From positions 1 through 23,064 of the IMG/VR virus record IMGVR_UViG_3300017763_000214: a stretch of DNA of 23,064 nt, one strand, 5' to 3'. The stretch comes from a virus. This document shows positions 8,585 through 16,537 of this stretch, piece by piece. The translations under genes were made by a program, and so were the position numbers. The notes below the pieces were generated by a model. The model saw nothing but the letters and a program-made list of their open reading frames with translations. It was not told the origin of the DNA and did not search any database. Within the stretch, counting starts at the first letter, position 1. Each line of letters begins with the position of its first letter.

Positions 8585-10780
8585 TTAAAATACTACCTCT
8601 AATGCTACACCCAAAACTTTCAAAGGCAAGGGTGCTGTTTGTGTTATTTTCAATGTAGGTTCTCTATCATAACCTAAAAAGAAAAACTCTTTTTTTCCTG
8701 TTACTTTAGCTACTGGAGCTGCCACATCAAAGTTTACATCTCTTATAACTAAACTTTTAGCAGTACTATCTGCTGCTTGTAAAGCTACATTTAATGAATC
8801 TGCTAAATCTATTACTGCCCTAGATATTCTTTTCATTTCACCTGTCAATGGACCATTAGCTACTTCTCTATCTATTGGCATAGTTTCAAGACTCGGTTCA
8901 TAGTTAAATCCTAATACTACACCAGCATTATGAGCTACATCAAAAGTTATTGTATCACTGGCTGATGTAACAAATGATCCTAATGAAAATGTACCATCAA
9001 CAGCATTAACAGTTTCTTGCGTTAAATGAGCAGGACTATTATGAACACGTCCTGAAGTAATAGTAATTACAGCATTGTTACCAGGTGAAGAAGCTAATGC
9101 CTGGTCTAAAACTATAGTATGACCACTAGCTGTAGCTGTAACTGTTTGTATTTCATAACTACCAGTAATTCCAGCTATAGTAATAACATCACCTATATTA
9201 GGTGCAGTTGTATATCCATCTACATTTACACTAGTACCTGTTTGACCAGCACCATTTATTAATGGTGAGCCTTGTTGATTAACTGTAGTTGTTCCTGAAC
9301 AATCTAGTGTTAAATCATCTTGTTCTGCAAACTTTTCTAAAGTATATACAGTTCCACCTTCAAGTTGTCTTTTAACAACACAAAATAAATTTTCATTAAT
9401 AGCTGTGATACTAGTAAACTCATCATTAGTCTTTGTACTCCATTGTGTCCAACCAGCTATTTTTTCTGCACGTACACTATGAAACAATGCAAGTGTTCCA
9501 TCATTGTTTGTAAAAAAAGCAAATTGTTCTGGTCTAGTTGTTGTACCAGTTATCATAGCCATATCTACTGGAGCTTTTACTAAGTGTGAAGCTAATATAG
9601 ATATAGATGTAGATGCATACGCATTTTCTACATCACTAAATAAATACTCACGAATAGCTTTACCATTCTTTTGTGCATACAGTGTTGCACCATCAAATAT
9701 AATAGGTCTAGCTCTATTACAACCATAAGGTGTTTGTCTAAGAAATGTTATATTAGCAGGTGTCACAGCAGAAGTATCTGTAGATGTAGGTACAAAATAT
9801 TCACCACCATCTGTAAGAACTTGTAAATTTCTTGAAGATACTAAATGTCTAATTTCGTTTACCCTATCACCAGATATAAATACATTAACAGCTTGGTCAG
9901 CTAATCCTGTACCTACTTCAAAATTAAAATATCCACCTACTTGTGATGCTATTATAGAAGCAGGAGCATCTCTTACTCCACCAAAATATAATCTGTTATC
10001 ATGAAATGTAACTGCTTGAGGAAATCCTCTTTCATCAGATATTAATTGTTCTTGAAAATCTGAATGAGGTCCAGCAGAAACTACATCTTCGATTACTGTT
10101 ACTGTTGCTTCCGTTGCGTTTGTCCTAGCAGTAATAAAAACTTGTTTACCATTTATCTTTAAATAAGTGTTTACATGATTAGTTGTAAAAAAATCTGCAC
10201 TTGTTGTGGCTGTTCTGCCTGTACCAGTAGCATGTGAAGATAATGTAATTGTTAAAGCAGTAGCAGCATATTTGTAAAATGGTTGTGTAGTTTTACTAAC
10301 ACCACCTACAGTTACACTTGTATCTTGTTCAAATTCAAAAGCTGATACAGTAAAGGTAGAAGCACTAGTCCTTTTTATTTCTCTCATAAGGTTATTTCTA
10401 TGTGTCAGAAATACCGTATCACCAAATTGTGCAAAATTTATTTCAAATAATTGAGATGTAGTCCAATTACAATTACTAGTAATATTAGTTTGAAGTGCAG
10501 AACCATTACTATCAAAAGTATCTAATCTATTATTAGATAAAACAAATACTGCTAATTCATCATTAGAAAATATAAATGGAATAACTCTAGATTCTCCTGG
10601 TAATGTAGCTTTAAATGTAGTTCCAGGTCTACGCATAATGCCACCTTCATCTAGTAAATACCAATTACGTAATGTTTTAGCACCACTAAAGTAAGCATTA
10701 GCATCTGTTCTTGTAACAAGTAATGGGTTAAGTTCTCCACTTGCAAAGTTAGTGTAAACTGTTCTTAAGGTACTAGCCAT
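8585..10780 (-). CDS. Tail tubular protein B (tail nozzle), T7 gp12-like
   Basis: The 731-residue protein opens with TVYTNFASGELNPLLVTRTD followed by a tyrosine, a GAKTLRNW segment and GGIMRRPGTTF. This is the signature of podovirus nozzle proteins (SGEL.P.L..R.D, then N......G...RRPGT.F). The middle part (FHDNRLYFGG near residues 256-265, PYGCNRARPIIFDGATLYAQ) and the beta-rich C-terminus are typical of the family; T7 gp12 has 794 residues. In the virion six copies form the tube below the gp11-like gatekeeper, through which DNA and internal proteins leave. The gene starts by overlapping the tail tubular A stop by one base (TAATG). The assignment is firm from motif and context together. Confidence 0.9.
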   Translation of the reverse strand: MASTLRTVYTNFASGELNPLLVTRTDANAYFSGAKTLRNWYLLDEGGIMRRPGTTFKATLPGESRVIPFIFSNDELAVFVLSNNRLDTFDSNGSALQTNITSNCNWTTSQLFEINFAQFGDTVFLTHRNNLMREIKRTSASTFTVSAFEFEQDTSVTVGGVSKTTQPFYKYAATALTITLSSHATGTGRTATTSADFFTTNHVNTYLKINGKQVFITARTNATEATVTVIEDVVSAGPHSDFQEQLISDERGFPQAVTFHDNRLYFGGVRDAPASIIASQVGGYFNFEVGTGLADQAVNVFISGDRVNEIRHLVSSRNLQVLTDGGEYFVPTSTDTSAVTPANITFLRQTPYGCNRARPIIFDGATLYAQKNGKAIREYLFSDVENAYASTSISILASHLVKAPVDMAMITGTTTRPEQFAFFTNNDGTLALFHSVRAEKIAGWTQWSTKTNDEFTSITAINENLFCVVKRQLEGGTVYTLEKFAEQDDLTLDCSGTTTVNQQGSPLINGAGQTGTSVNVDGYTTAPNIGDVITIAGITGSYEIQTVTATASGHTIVLDQALASSPGNNAVITITSGRVHNSPAHLTQETVNAVDGTFSLGSFVTSASDTITFDVAHNAGVVLGFNYEPSLETMPIDREVANGPLTGEMKRISRAVIDLADSLNVALQAADSTAKSLVIRDVNFDVAAPVAKVTGKKEFFFLGYDREPTLKITQTAPLPLKVLGVALEVVF

Positions 10781-11376
10781 TAGTACCCCCTAGTAGTTAA
10801 TCTGTTTGTTATAAATCTCTTTGTACTTAGTTTTTGTGTAGTTACTTCTTGACTATCTATATTTTTACCAATAAGGATTTGTCTTTCTGCTTCATCACTA
10901 AACTGTTTAATCATACCTGCATCTCTAGCTACTGATCCAGCAAATCTAGATGCAAGTTTTAATTCTAATGCATCTTTAAAATATGCAGGAAACTCTGATT
11001 CATCTTGTCTAAAAATATAATCAGCTATCAATGCTGACTGTGAATCATATCCATTTACAAATATCTTATCTCCGTATCTATTATATTGTATAGGCACATC
11101 AGCTACAGTAATTGTATTAAGTTGTAATAAATCTGGTGAGGTAGGTAGTTGATAAGCATATTCATATCTACCTGTAGGTGCGGCAGTTAATAAAGATAGT
11201 TGTTGTTGTTCTGTTGCAAATCTCCATCTGTGTCTACATAACATAGACTGTGTAAGATTTTCATAAAGATTAGAAGCTACTAATGCTTCTGTTGAACCAT
11301 CATCAAAAGATGAAATTGGTTGAGCACCAATCATGGTTAATGCTCTTGCACAAATGTCTACTTTAGTATCTGCCAT
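10780..11376 (-). CDS. Tail tubular protein A (adaptor/gatekeeper), T7 gp11-like
   Basis: At 198 residues the protein matches the usual length of T7 gp11 (196). It begins ADTKVDICARALTMIGAQPI, a pattern shared by gp11/gp4-type adaptors (CARALTxIGAxPI), followed by SMLCRHRWRFATEQQQLSLL, where the RxxHxWxFA stretch is also conserved. It would form the ring between portal and nozzle. The mRNA just upstream folds into a G6/C6 hairpin ending seven bases before the ATG, and no purine-rich ribosome-binding site is present in that gap, so initiation is probably weak or controlled. The gene overlaps tail tubular B by one base. Confidence 0.88.
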   Translation of the reverse strand: MADTKVDICARALTMIGAQPISSFDDGSTEALVASNLYENLTQSMLCRHRWRFATEQQQLSLLTAAPTGRYEYAYQLPTSPDLLQLNTITVADVPIQYNRYGDKIFVNGYDSQSALIADYIFRQDESEFPAYFKDALELKLASRFAGSVARDAGMIKQFSDEAERQILIGKNIDSQEVTTQKLSTKRFITNRLTTRGY

Positions 11377-11377
11377 A

Positions 11378-11402
11378 TTTAAAGGGGGGAATAAATCCCC
11401 CC
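11378..11402 (-). terminator. Hairpin terminator/attenuator between capsid genes and tail tubular A
   Basis: On the minus strand, GGGGGGA and TCCCCCC form a perfect 7-bp stem around the 5-base loop TTTAT, followed by TTTAAAT. The hairpin lies between the 82-aa capsid accessory gene (stop at 11410) and the tail tubular A start (11376). It looks like a leaky intrinsic terminator that lowers expression of tail genes after the abundant capsid transcripts. The T tract is short (TTT, then AAAT), so readthrough should be common. It also covers the place where a ribosome-binding site would lie. Confidence 0.72.
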
Positions 11403-11409
11403 AATATCA

Positions 11410-11658
11410 TTATGATAATAATGCGACTGTTACTGTAGAGGCTGTTGCTGCTGATACAATTACAATATCTACAACACCATTTGATCCACCACTGTTTACA
11501 ATGATTACATCACCAGCGTTCAGGTCACCTGTCGCTGCTAAAAAGTAATCTGCATCATCAATAGTTCCTATAGCATCTCCATCAGAGTAGTACCATAAGG
11601 AATTGCTATCTCCCATTTGAGAGATCTTCTTAATTGGATTTGAAGTTGCGTATGCCAT
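11410..11658 (-). CDS. Small capsid accessory (decoration-like) protein, 82 aa
   Basis: The 82-residue protein starts AYATSNPIKKISQMGDSNSL, followed by WYYSDGDAIGTIDDADYFL and LNAGDVIIVNSGGSNGVVDIVIVSA. From memory, small proteins with an N-terminal NPxxxxxQ stretch, a WxYxSxDxxxTVxxxxYF segment and a GDxIxV ending are frequent next to phage capsid or fibre genes and resemble bacteriophage head fibre or decoration proteins. Here it follows the major capsid gene by nine bases, has a strong AGGAG site, and is closed by a terminator-like hairpin, so it shares the capsid's high expression. That context supports a high-copy capsid surface component. No enzymatic motif is seen. Confidence 0.68.
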   Translation of the reverse strand: MAYATSNPIKKISQMGDSNSLWYYSDGDAIGTIDDADYFLAATGDLNAGDVIIVNSGGSNGVVDIVIVSAATASTVTVALLS

Positions 11659-11667
11659 TATTTACTC

Positions 11668-12501
11668 CTACTCTGCACATTTCTGTATTCTTACACCATC
11701 ACCATCAATTAAGACTGCTCCCATTGACATGTATGAAGTTGTAAGGTGTGCTACTTTCTCAGGAATATAGTTAACTTCAGTTCTTACGTCTGAACCTACA
11801 CCCATTCCTAGAGATGATTTATGAAAAGCCATAGTGTGTCTATCTGTTGAACCAGATGTTGGTAACCCACTAAAACCCATCCACATGAAAGACAACCATC
11901 TTTTAGCTGTCATTCCACCTTTGTAAGGTAGATCTGCTTCACCGATATATTCAGCTCTTGAGAACTGATCTATATCTAATAGGTCAGACCACTGTTTTGG
12001 ACCGACTACCCAGTATCTTTGTCCATCATCTGGCACATCATTGTTACCAAAGATTTCAAAAACATTCTGAGCTTTGTCTAAGTTCATACCAGTAGTTGAA
12101 CCAGCAGAGTTATTTGCTAGTGCAGTTGCACTAGAATTATAAGTATCAGTGATGATCTCATCAGTCTTACGACCAAGAGCATATGCAGCGTTTTGTGCTA
12201 CAATGTTTCTTTCATCAATGTTTATTTTTAGTTCGTCTAGTTTGTCTACATAATCAGCGGCATAAAAATCGTTTACTGTTGCAGTTACATTTGAGTGTAC
12301 TGAGTTCATAGCGACAACCTCAGCGTGTCTTGCTTTAGTTGAAGCAGAACCTTTCGCTATTTTTTGGAACTGAACAGTATTACCTTTTACACCATTAACA
12401 TTACGTACCATGGACTTTAATTTTGAGCCCATGCGTTGATAAGCCATGTGAACTTCAGCTTCAAACTGTTTCACAAATGCTTGATCTATCGTTGCTGTCA
12501 T
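11668..12501 (-). CDS. Major capsid protein
   Basis: The 277-residue protein lies just after the scaffold region, where the capsid is expected. It begins TATIDQAFVKQFEAEVHMAY and contains GNTVQFQKIAKG near residues 39-50, then DYVDKLDELKINIDERNIVA, a helix corresponding to the long spine helix of HK97-fold capsids. It continues with WVVGPKQWSDLLDI and ends with VLIDGDGVRIQK. It is shorter than T7 gp10A (345 aa) and resembles another podovirus/siphovirus capsid family rather than gp10 itself; the HK97 fold is inferred. Codons and composition are less AT-biased than in the long internal virion genes, as is usual for a highly expressed gene. A 113-base leader, an AAGGA site and a candidate promoter lie upstream. 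Confidence 0.85.
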   Translation of the reverse strand: MTATIDQAFVKQFEAEVHMAYQRMGSKLKSMVRNVNGVKGNTVQFQKIAKGSASTKARHAEVVAMNSVHSNVTATVNDFYAADYVDKLDELKINIDERNIVAQNAAYALGRKTDEIITDTYNSSATALANNSAGSTTGMNLDKAQNVFEIFGNNDVPDDGQRYWVVGPKQWSDLLDIDQFSRAEYIGEADLPYKGGMTAKRWLSFMWMGFSGLPTSGSTDRHTMAFHKSSLGMGVGSDVRTEVNYIPEKVAHLTTSYMSMGAVLIDGDGVRIQKCAE

Positions 12502-12614
12502 TGTGTTTTCCTTTTCATTTGTTTGTTTATTTCCAAGTTGTCGTCATAAACTTTCACTAAGTTATCCATTACTGGGCAAAGTCCAGTTTAAATCGGCTTG
12601 TTAATTCAGATATA
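12502..12614 (-). promoter_or_regulatory. Capsid gene 5' leader with small hairpin
   Basis: This is the only gap above 100 bases inside the otherwise packed leftward operon. On the transcript it holds a 5-bp hairpin, ACTGG/CCAGT with a seven-base loop, at 12571-12587 and an AAGGA ribosome-binding site nine to thirteen bases before the capsid ATG. The hairpin has no T tract and is not a terminator. A stable leader is common for phage capsid mRNAs; a role in stability or translation is inferred. Confidence 0.4.
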
Positions 12615-12642
12615 TTATATTTTTGTCAGCTTTACAAGACAA
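12614..12642 (-). promoter_or_regulatory. Candidate sigma70-type promoter for the capsid gene
   Basis: On the minus strand, a -35 TTGTCT (12642-12637, four of six) is followed after 17 bases by a perfect -10 TATAAT (12619-12614). The -10 overlaps the TAA stop of the 83-aa gene, so transcription would start near 12607 and make a leader of about 105 bases. The placement before the capsid gene, which needs the highest expression, supports it. Chance matches are common in AT-rich DNA, hence moderate confidence. Confidence 0.45.
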
Positions 12643-12866
12643 GATGCAGGAAAAACATTGACATCAGCAAAGGTATATGAGCCATCATTTTCCCTTATAT
12701 AACTAGCAAATGTCTTAATGTACTTCTTATTTCTTGAATAAATGTATGCTTCTGTAGTAATTAATGCTGGAGATAGGTTTTCCATATCTCTATCAGTGAG
12801 CCAGGCACTATCTCCAGTAGGATCTTCCCATATTATTTTATATTTTTTATATGGAAACTTAGCCAT
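12615..12866 (-). CDS. Small conserved-type phage protein between scaffold and capsid, 83 aa
   Basis: The 83-residue basic protein reads MAKFPYKKYKIIWEDPTGDS, then AWLTDRDMENLSPALITTEAYIYS and ends FPASCLVKLTKI. The order of short beta strands (KIIWEDP, W, a TxAYI turn, a VxVFPxSCLVKL end) resembles small SH3-like proteins, often found in phage and bacterial genomes as unnamed short proteins with an ending like IPxxxIxxIxxL. Its start overlaps the scaffold stop by eight bases, so it is translated with it. Its end carries the candidate capsid promoter. I do not know its function; a minor assembly role is possible from position only. Confidence 0.65.
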   Translation of the reverse strand: MAKFPYKKYKIIWEDPTGDSAWLTDRDMENLSPALITTEAYIYSRNKKYIKTFASYIRENDGSYTFADVNVFPASCLVKLTKI

Positions 12867-13608
12867 ATTTCTTCTGATATAAGTCTGTTACTTTCCTAAT
12901 GTATGCTTGATCTTTTGATCCTTCTTTCCAATAGCGAGGATCTTGCATCATAGACTGTAGATCTTTTTCATCTAGTTCTACATCTACTACAGTATTATTA
13001 TTAGGTAATGGTTTATTTTTAGATAAACCCATTATTTCCTCTAAAGCTTTAACGCCTTCAGCAGTAGCAGCCATATTGGCAATAGCATTATAGGAATCAG
13101 TAGATAGATACTTTTTGCTCCAAAGATCAGCAGCTTCAATACGTTCTTTTGCATTATCTCCCAACTTTCCCATTTCTTCTTGAAGATTCGGCAGACCTGC
13201 AATCTCATTATTAACAAAAGCCGCCACTCCCTGGTTGAATACTTCCTGTGATAACCCATTATCTCTACAAATTTGTTCCCAAGATTTAACAAGTTCTTGT
13301 TCTGGATCAACTGTAACTTCAACATCTTGTGGTATTTCTGGTAGCTTTACTTCATATGATTCAGGAACGCTAGACTTTCTTTCTGCTTCCATATCTTCAC
13401 GTACTTGTTTCGTAAGATCTTCAGTTCGCATCCCAAACTTTTGTTCCAATGCTTTGTATGATGCACCCAGTTCTTCAACTTTAATTTCATTTCTATCAGT
13501 ATCCCAAAATTTTTCTGGAATATACTCAGGTATCTGCACTTCACTAGTGCTTTCTTGAGATACCTCTTGTGTTGTTTCTTGTGTTTCTTGTACTTGTTCT
13601 TCTGACAT
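12859..13608 (-). CDS. Scaffolding (capsid assembly) protein, T7 gp9-like
   Basis: The 249-residue protein is strongly acidic, beginning MSEEQVQETQETTQEVSQES, with IPEYIPEKFWDTDRNEIKVE near residues 24-43 and LGASYKALEQKFG at about 48-60. That signature (IPEKFWD, then an L..SY..LE.K helix) is typical of podovirus scaffolds. The C-terminal part is helical and ends basic (YIRKVTDLYQKKYG), as expected for the end that binds the capsid protein. It would guide procapsid formation and then leave. T7 gp9 has 307 residues. A strong AAGGAGG site precedes the ATG, which overlaps the preceding stop by one base (TAATG). Confidence 0.85.
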   Translation of the reverse strand: MSEEQVQETQETTQEVSQESTSEVQIPEYIPEKFWDTDRNEIKVEELGASYKALEQKFGMRTEDLTKQVREDMEAERKSSVPESYEVKLPEIPQDVEVTVDPEQELVKSWEQICRDNGLSQEVFNQGVAAFVNNEIAGLPNLQEEMGKLGDNAKERIEAADLWSKKYLSTDSYNAIANMAATAEGVKALEEIMGLSKNKPLPNNNTVVDVELDEKDLQSMMQDPRYWKEGSKDQAYIRKVTDLYQKKYG

Positions 13609-13883
13609 TAGACCTCCTTATCAGATTCAATTCTTCTCTTGACGATAAAATATAAATATCTCATACCCTCAAGATGTCTTAAATGCTCGTTGCTTACATC
13701 TTTACCAGCAACAGCATCTACTGTTATAGACCTTAAATAGTCTAAAACCTTTTTACCAATTTCACTATTAAATAGTGTAGCCATATCAGTATTAAGTTCA
13801 CGCTCTTTTTGTTCTGTACGATAAAATCCATCAATAGATAGATGGCTTCCTTTAGGTTTGCTCTGGAGCTGCTCCCAACTCAT
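13608..13883 (-). CDS. Bbp19-like structural protein, 91 aa
   Basis: The 91-residue protein has a core reading LFNSEIGKKVLDYLRSITVD (residues about 37-56), followed by HLRHLEGMRYLYFIVKRRIE. The pattern of F...G..VL..LR and a later EG.R.L...I..R is that of the small Bbp19-type structural protein first described in Bordetella phage BPP-1 and often found between portal and scaffold genes. The start lies inside the portal gene: the AAGGAGG site is encoded by the last portal codons five bases upstream of the ATG, so the genes overlap by 32 bases. The role in the virion is not known in detail; a portal- or core-associated component is likely. Confidence 0.62.
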   Translation of the reverse strand: MSWEQLQSKPKGSHLSIDGFYRTEQKERELNTDMATLFNSEIGKKVLDYLRSITVDAVAGKDVSNEHLRHLEGMRYLYFIVKRRIESDKEV

Positions 13884-15432
13884 TCATTCCTCCTTGTTGT
13901 TGTTGCATTACTTGTTGCATCTGTTGCATTACTTGTTGTTGTTCAGCTGCATCTCTAATAATCTTCTCTGGTAAATTCATTTTTTCTGCTAGGTATCTAG
14001 CTACTTCTTCCTGTTTTACAATAAGATTTAATACTTGTGGTCCAAATGTTTGACCTAATGTTGCATTAAATCTATTAACATCTGCAATATCTTGTTCGTT
14101 TTGTGCTCTTGATAAAGGAGATTCTGGTATAATTTTAATCTCTTTATTGTTTAATGAAGGTAATTCTATTCTACCTTGCTTCTTTAAAATGTAGATTACA
14201 CGTCTAATTAATGGCATGATAAACTCTGACTGTAGTCTGCCAAAAGAAGATCCAATCTGTCTTGATAGATCTGCCATTCTTTCTGCTACTTCTGTAGCTG
14301 ACATAGGTGTACCTTTAGTTGGACCTAATGTTTCCATATACAATGCTTTTCTAATATTACTTCTCATATCGTCTAATACTAATTGAGCAACATCAAATCT
14401 TCCTGCACCATTAATAGGTTGTAATCCTCTAGATCCTGGAGCTACTGGAATAATTGTGCCAGGCACTAATTGTATATTGTCTGGATTAATTACTCCATCA
14501 TCTTCTATTTGATAAATACCAGATATGTTCATCTGTGCATTTTCTAAAATTAATTCAATAGTTAAGTTAGTAGTTTTAATTGCTGACATAGCATTAAATA
14601 CTGGACCACGACCATATACTTCACCACTAGCTTTGTTCCATCTAAATGTAATAAAGGGATTAGAACCTTGTCCTTCAAACTGATCTTCAAATATTATTTG
14701 TTCATGATCCTTTATACAAACAACATAGTCATAAACTTCTTTATTTGGATCTGTATAGTTTCTCATTGTACCTTCAATTACAGTACATTTAGCATCTGGT
14801 TCATTATTTACTTTATCTTCTAATGATTCTAAATTTGCATCAGGATATAATATTTTAATATCTCCTAATCTTATTTGACGTTTTCTATATACACAATCTA
14901 CCTTGTTATCTGCTCCTGCATTTAAGTATACATGTGGTAATGGGATAGAGTTAAATACTATAGGATTAGTTGATGGACCTTCATTAACTAACATCACACC
15001 AGTACCAATAGCTAAATCCATAAATGATTCATGTACTTCTTGATTAAAGTTAGAAGCATGTAATACTTCAAATATATAATCTGTAATAGAATCTAATTGT
15101 TCATCTACTTGTGGAGCTATTTGTTTTGGTATTTCCATACCTGCTTTTAAATTTATCCATCTACCAAATGTAGGAGTAATACCTGCTTGTAATCTAGAAG
15201 CAAACTCTTGTATACCTACTACAGCTGTTTCATCAAAAATTCTATCTGTTCTCTTTTGTCCAGGTGCTTCATCATAAAATGCTTCTCTACCTGGCATAGT
15301 ATATTCATATGCTTCTTCAAACTTTGGAATCCAATTTGTTTTTAATTGTTCTGCATGACTAAACTTTTTAATAAATGTTTTAGGATTCATTGTTCCTGTA
15401 TTAGGAGCAGATCTATAATTATAACTATACAT
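13852..15432 (-). CDS. Portal (head-tail connector) protein, T7 gp8-like
   Basis: The 526-residue protein matches T7 gp8 in length (536) and in motifs: KTNWIPKFEEAYEYTMPGRE near residues 32-51, RTDRIFDETAVVGIQEFASR near 61-80, LQAGITPTFGRWINLKAG, and GTPMSATEVAERMADLSRQI near 375-395. Twelve copies would form the ring at the special vertex for DNA entry and exit and for docking of tail tubular A. The C-terminus is glutamine-rich (QQVMQQMQQVMQQQQ) and encoded by a short DNA repeat. It overlaps the upstream 296-aa gene stop by one base and the downstream Bbp19-like gene by 32 bases. The assignment is firm. Confidence 0.92.
   Translation of the reverse strand: MYSYNYRSAPNTGTMNPKTFIKKFSHAEQLKTNWIPKFEEAYEYTMPGREAFYDEAPGQKRTDRIFDETAVVGIQEFASRLQAGITPTFGRWINLKAGMEIPKQIAPQVDEQLDSITDYIFEVLHASNFNQEVHESFMDLAIGTGVMLVNEGPSTNPIVFNSIPLPHVYLNAGADNKVDCVYRKRQIRLGDIKILYPDANLESLEDKVNNEPDAKCTVIEGTMRNYTDPNKEVYDYVVCIKDHEQIIFEDQFEGQGSNPFITFRWNKASGEVYGRGPVFNAMSAIKTTNLTIELILENAQMNISGIYQIEDDGVINPDNIQLVPGTIIPVAPGSRGLQPINGAGRFDVAQLVLDDMRSNIRKALYMETLGPTKGTPMSATEVAERMADLSRQIGSSFGRLQSEFIMPLIRRVIYILKKQGRIELPSLNNKEIKIIPESPLSRAQNEQDIADVNRFNATLGQTFGPQVLNLIVKQEEVARYLAEKMNLPEKIIRDAAEQQQVMQQMQQVMQQQQGGMNELGAAPEQT
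13901..13938 (-). repeat. 17-bp direct repeat coding the portal Gln-rich tail
   Basis: The 17-base sequence TGTTGCATTACTTGTTG occurs at 13901-13917 and again at 13922-13938, a 21-base period. It encodes the duplicated MQQVMQQ segments near the portal C-terminus. Such a repeat can slip in replication without breaking the frame (7 codons per unit). Confidence 0.75.
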
Positions 15433-16322
15433 TAAGCCATTCCGCCAGTAATAGTTCTTGCTTGAGTACCAAATAAACTTCTACCTTTTGCAATACTACT
15501 ATCTAAAGATCCAGCTAATTTTTTCTTTCTTTTTTCTTCTGCTTGTGCATCAGCAAATTCTTGTGATTCTGTTGGTCTTACAATACCAGTTGGTGCTTCA
15601 GGTGCATCATCTCTTTGAAAAAAACCTACCCCACTTTTTAATAATTGATATGTAGGTGATAATGCTCCACTCATAGCTGCATCTGTAATAGTAGGAATTA
15701 AACCTTTAATTGGTTCTGCTTGATAACCTTTTTTTAAATATGATACAGAAGGAGCAGTTCCTCCCATAACACCTCTCATAATATCACCACCTAACTCTTT
15801 CATTGTTGGTGTACTAGCAACTATTCTTGTAGGATCTAATACTGTCGGTGAAGGTTGAACTCCCCTACCATAGTTTAAAGCTGCTTGAATATTTGATTCT
15901 CTTGCTTTTGATGGCTCATCTAACTGTTCTAATCTTTGCATAGTTTCTATAGATGTAGCTGCTCTCATACCTGCTCTACTTCCTGCACTCATAGATTTTG
16001 TTTGATCTATTTTTGTAGGTTGTGATTTTTTAATAATATCTGAAACTTTTTTACTTCCTGAAAATAATTGACCACTACCAGTTACACCAGCAACAGTTCC
16101 TCCACTTTTTGATAAAATAGAACTTTGATCTGCACTTAATTTATAACCAGCTTTGTCTAATTCTTCTTTATTTATATTAGCAAAAGCACCAGTCTTTGTT
16201 TTAGTACTAGCTAAAATAGCTTTTTGTCTATTGATAGCTGCTTGACTACTCTCTGGTGTTTTAAATTGTTCATATGTTTGACGTCTTGGTTTGCTACTTG
16301 ATGTTGATGTACTTGATCCCAT
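15432..16322 (-). CDS. Ser/Thr/Lys-rich protein upstream of portal, 296 aa, unknown
   Basis: The 296-residue protein is low in complexity, rich in Ser, Thr, Lys, Gly and Ala, with few aromatic residues. It begins GSSTSTSSSKPRRQTYEQFK and lacks membrane segments and catalytic motifs, so it may be partly disordered. Its C-terminus (EEKRKKKLAGSLDSSIAKGR followed by SLFGTQARTITGG) echoes the C-terminus of the preceding 71-aa gene (EKRNKRMMSGKVGSRSLFAR). A terminal basic stretch plus GRSLF/GRSxLxTG motif is frequent in small proteins beside phage portal and terminase genes (from memory). One-base overlaps with both neighbours tie it to portal expression. A role in head completion or as an internal head protein is a guess. 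Confidence 0.6.
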   Translation of the reverse strand: MGSSTSTSSSKPRRQTYEQFKTPESSQAAINRQKAILASTKTKTGAFANINKEELDKAGYKLSADQSSILSKSGGTVAGVTGSGQLFSGSKKVSDIIKKSQPTKIDQTKSMSAGSRAGMRAATSIETMQRLEQLDEPSKARESNIQAALNYGRGVQPSPTVLDPTRIVASTPTMKELGGDIMRGVMGGTAPSVSYLKKGYQAEPIKGLIPTITDAAMSGALSPTYQLLKSGVGFFQRDDAPEAPTGIVRPTESQEFADAQAEEKRKKKLAGSLDSSIAKGRSLFGTQARTITGGMA

Positions 16323-16537
16323 TAATCTATTTTTTCACCTTCTTGATAAAAACCTCTACCACCAGCTCTAGCAAATAAAGATCTTGATCCTACTTTTCCA
16401 GACATCATTCTTTTATTTCTTTTTTCTCTAGCATCTTCTTCTTCTTGCTTTATACGTTCTTCTTTTTGACGTTGTTCTTTCAACTGTTTTTCTAATTCTG
16501 GATCTGGTCTATATTTTTTTGGTTTTAAAAATCCCAT
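16322..16537 (-). CDS. Small basic head-module protein with GRSLF-type C-terminus, 71 aa
   Basis: The 71-residue protein begins GFLKPKKYRPDPELEKQLKE, continues with a highly charged helix (QRQKEERIKQEEEDAREKRN) and ends with MMSGKVGSRSLFARAGGRGF. The layout of short hydrophobic/Pro-rich head, charged coiled helix and C-terminal glycine-rich GRSL motif is common among small phage proteins between terminase and portal, whose function is not established. It overlaps the preceding gene by 16 bases and the next by one. The shared tail motif with the 296-aa protein suggests that both bind the same partner. Confidence 0.65.
   Translation of the reverse strand: MGFLKPKKYRPDPELEKQLKEQRQKEERIKQEEEDAREKRNKRMMSGKVGSRSLFARAGGRGFYQEGEKID

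Noticed and set aside
13041-13558. Several frames on both strands inside the scaffold gene
   Set aside because: The scaffold frame has a ribosome-binding site, family motifs and operon spacing; the others are shadows.
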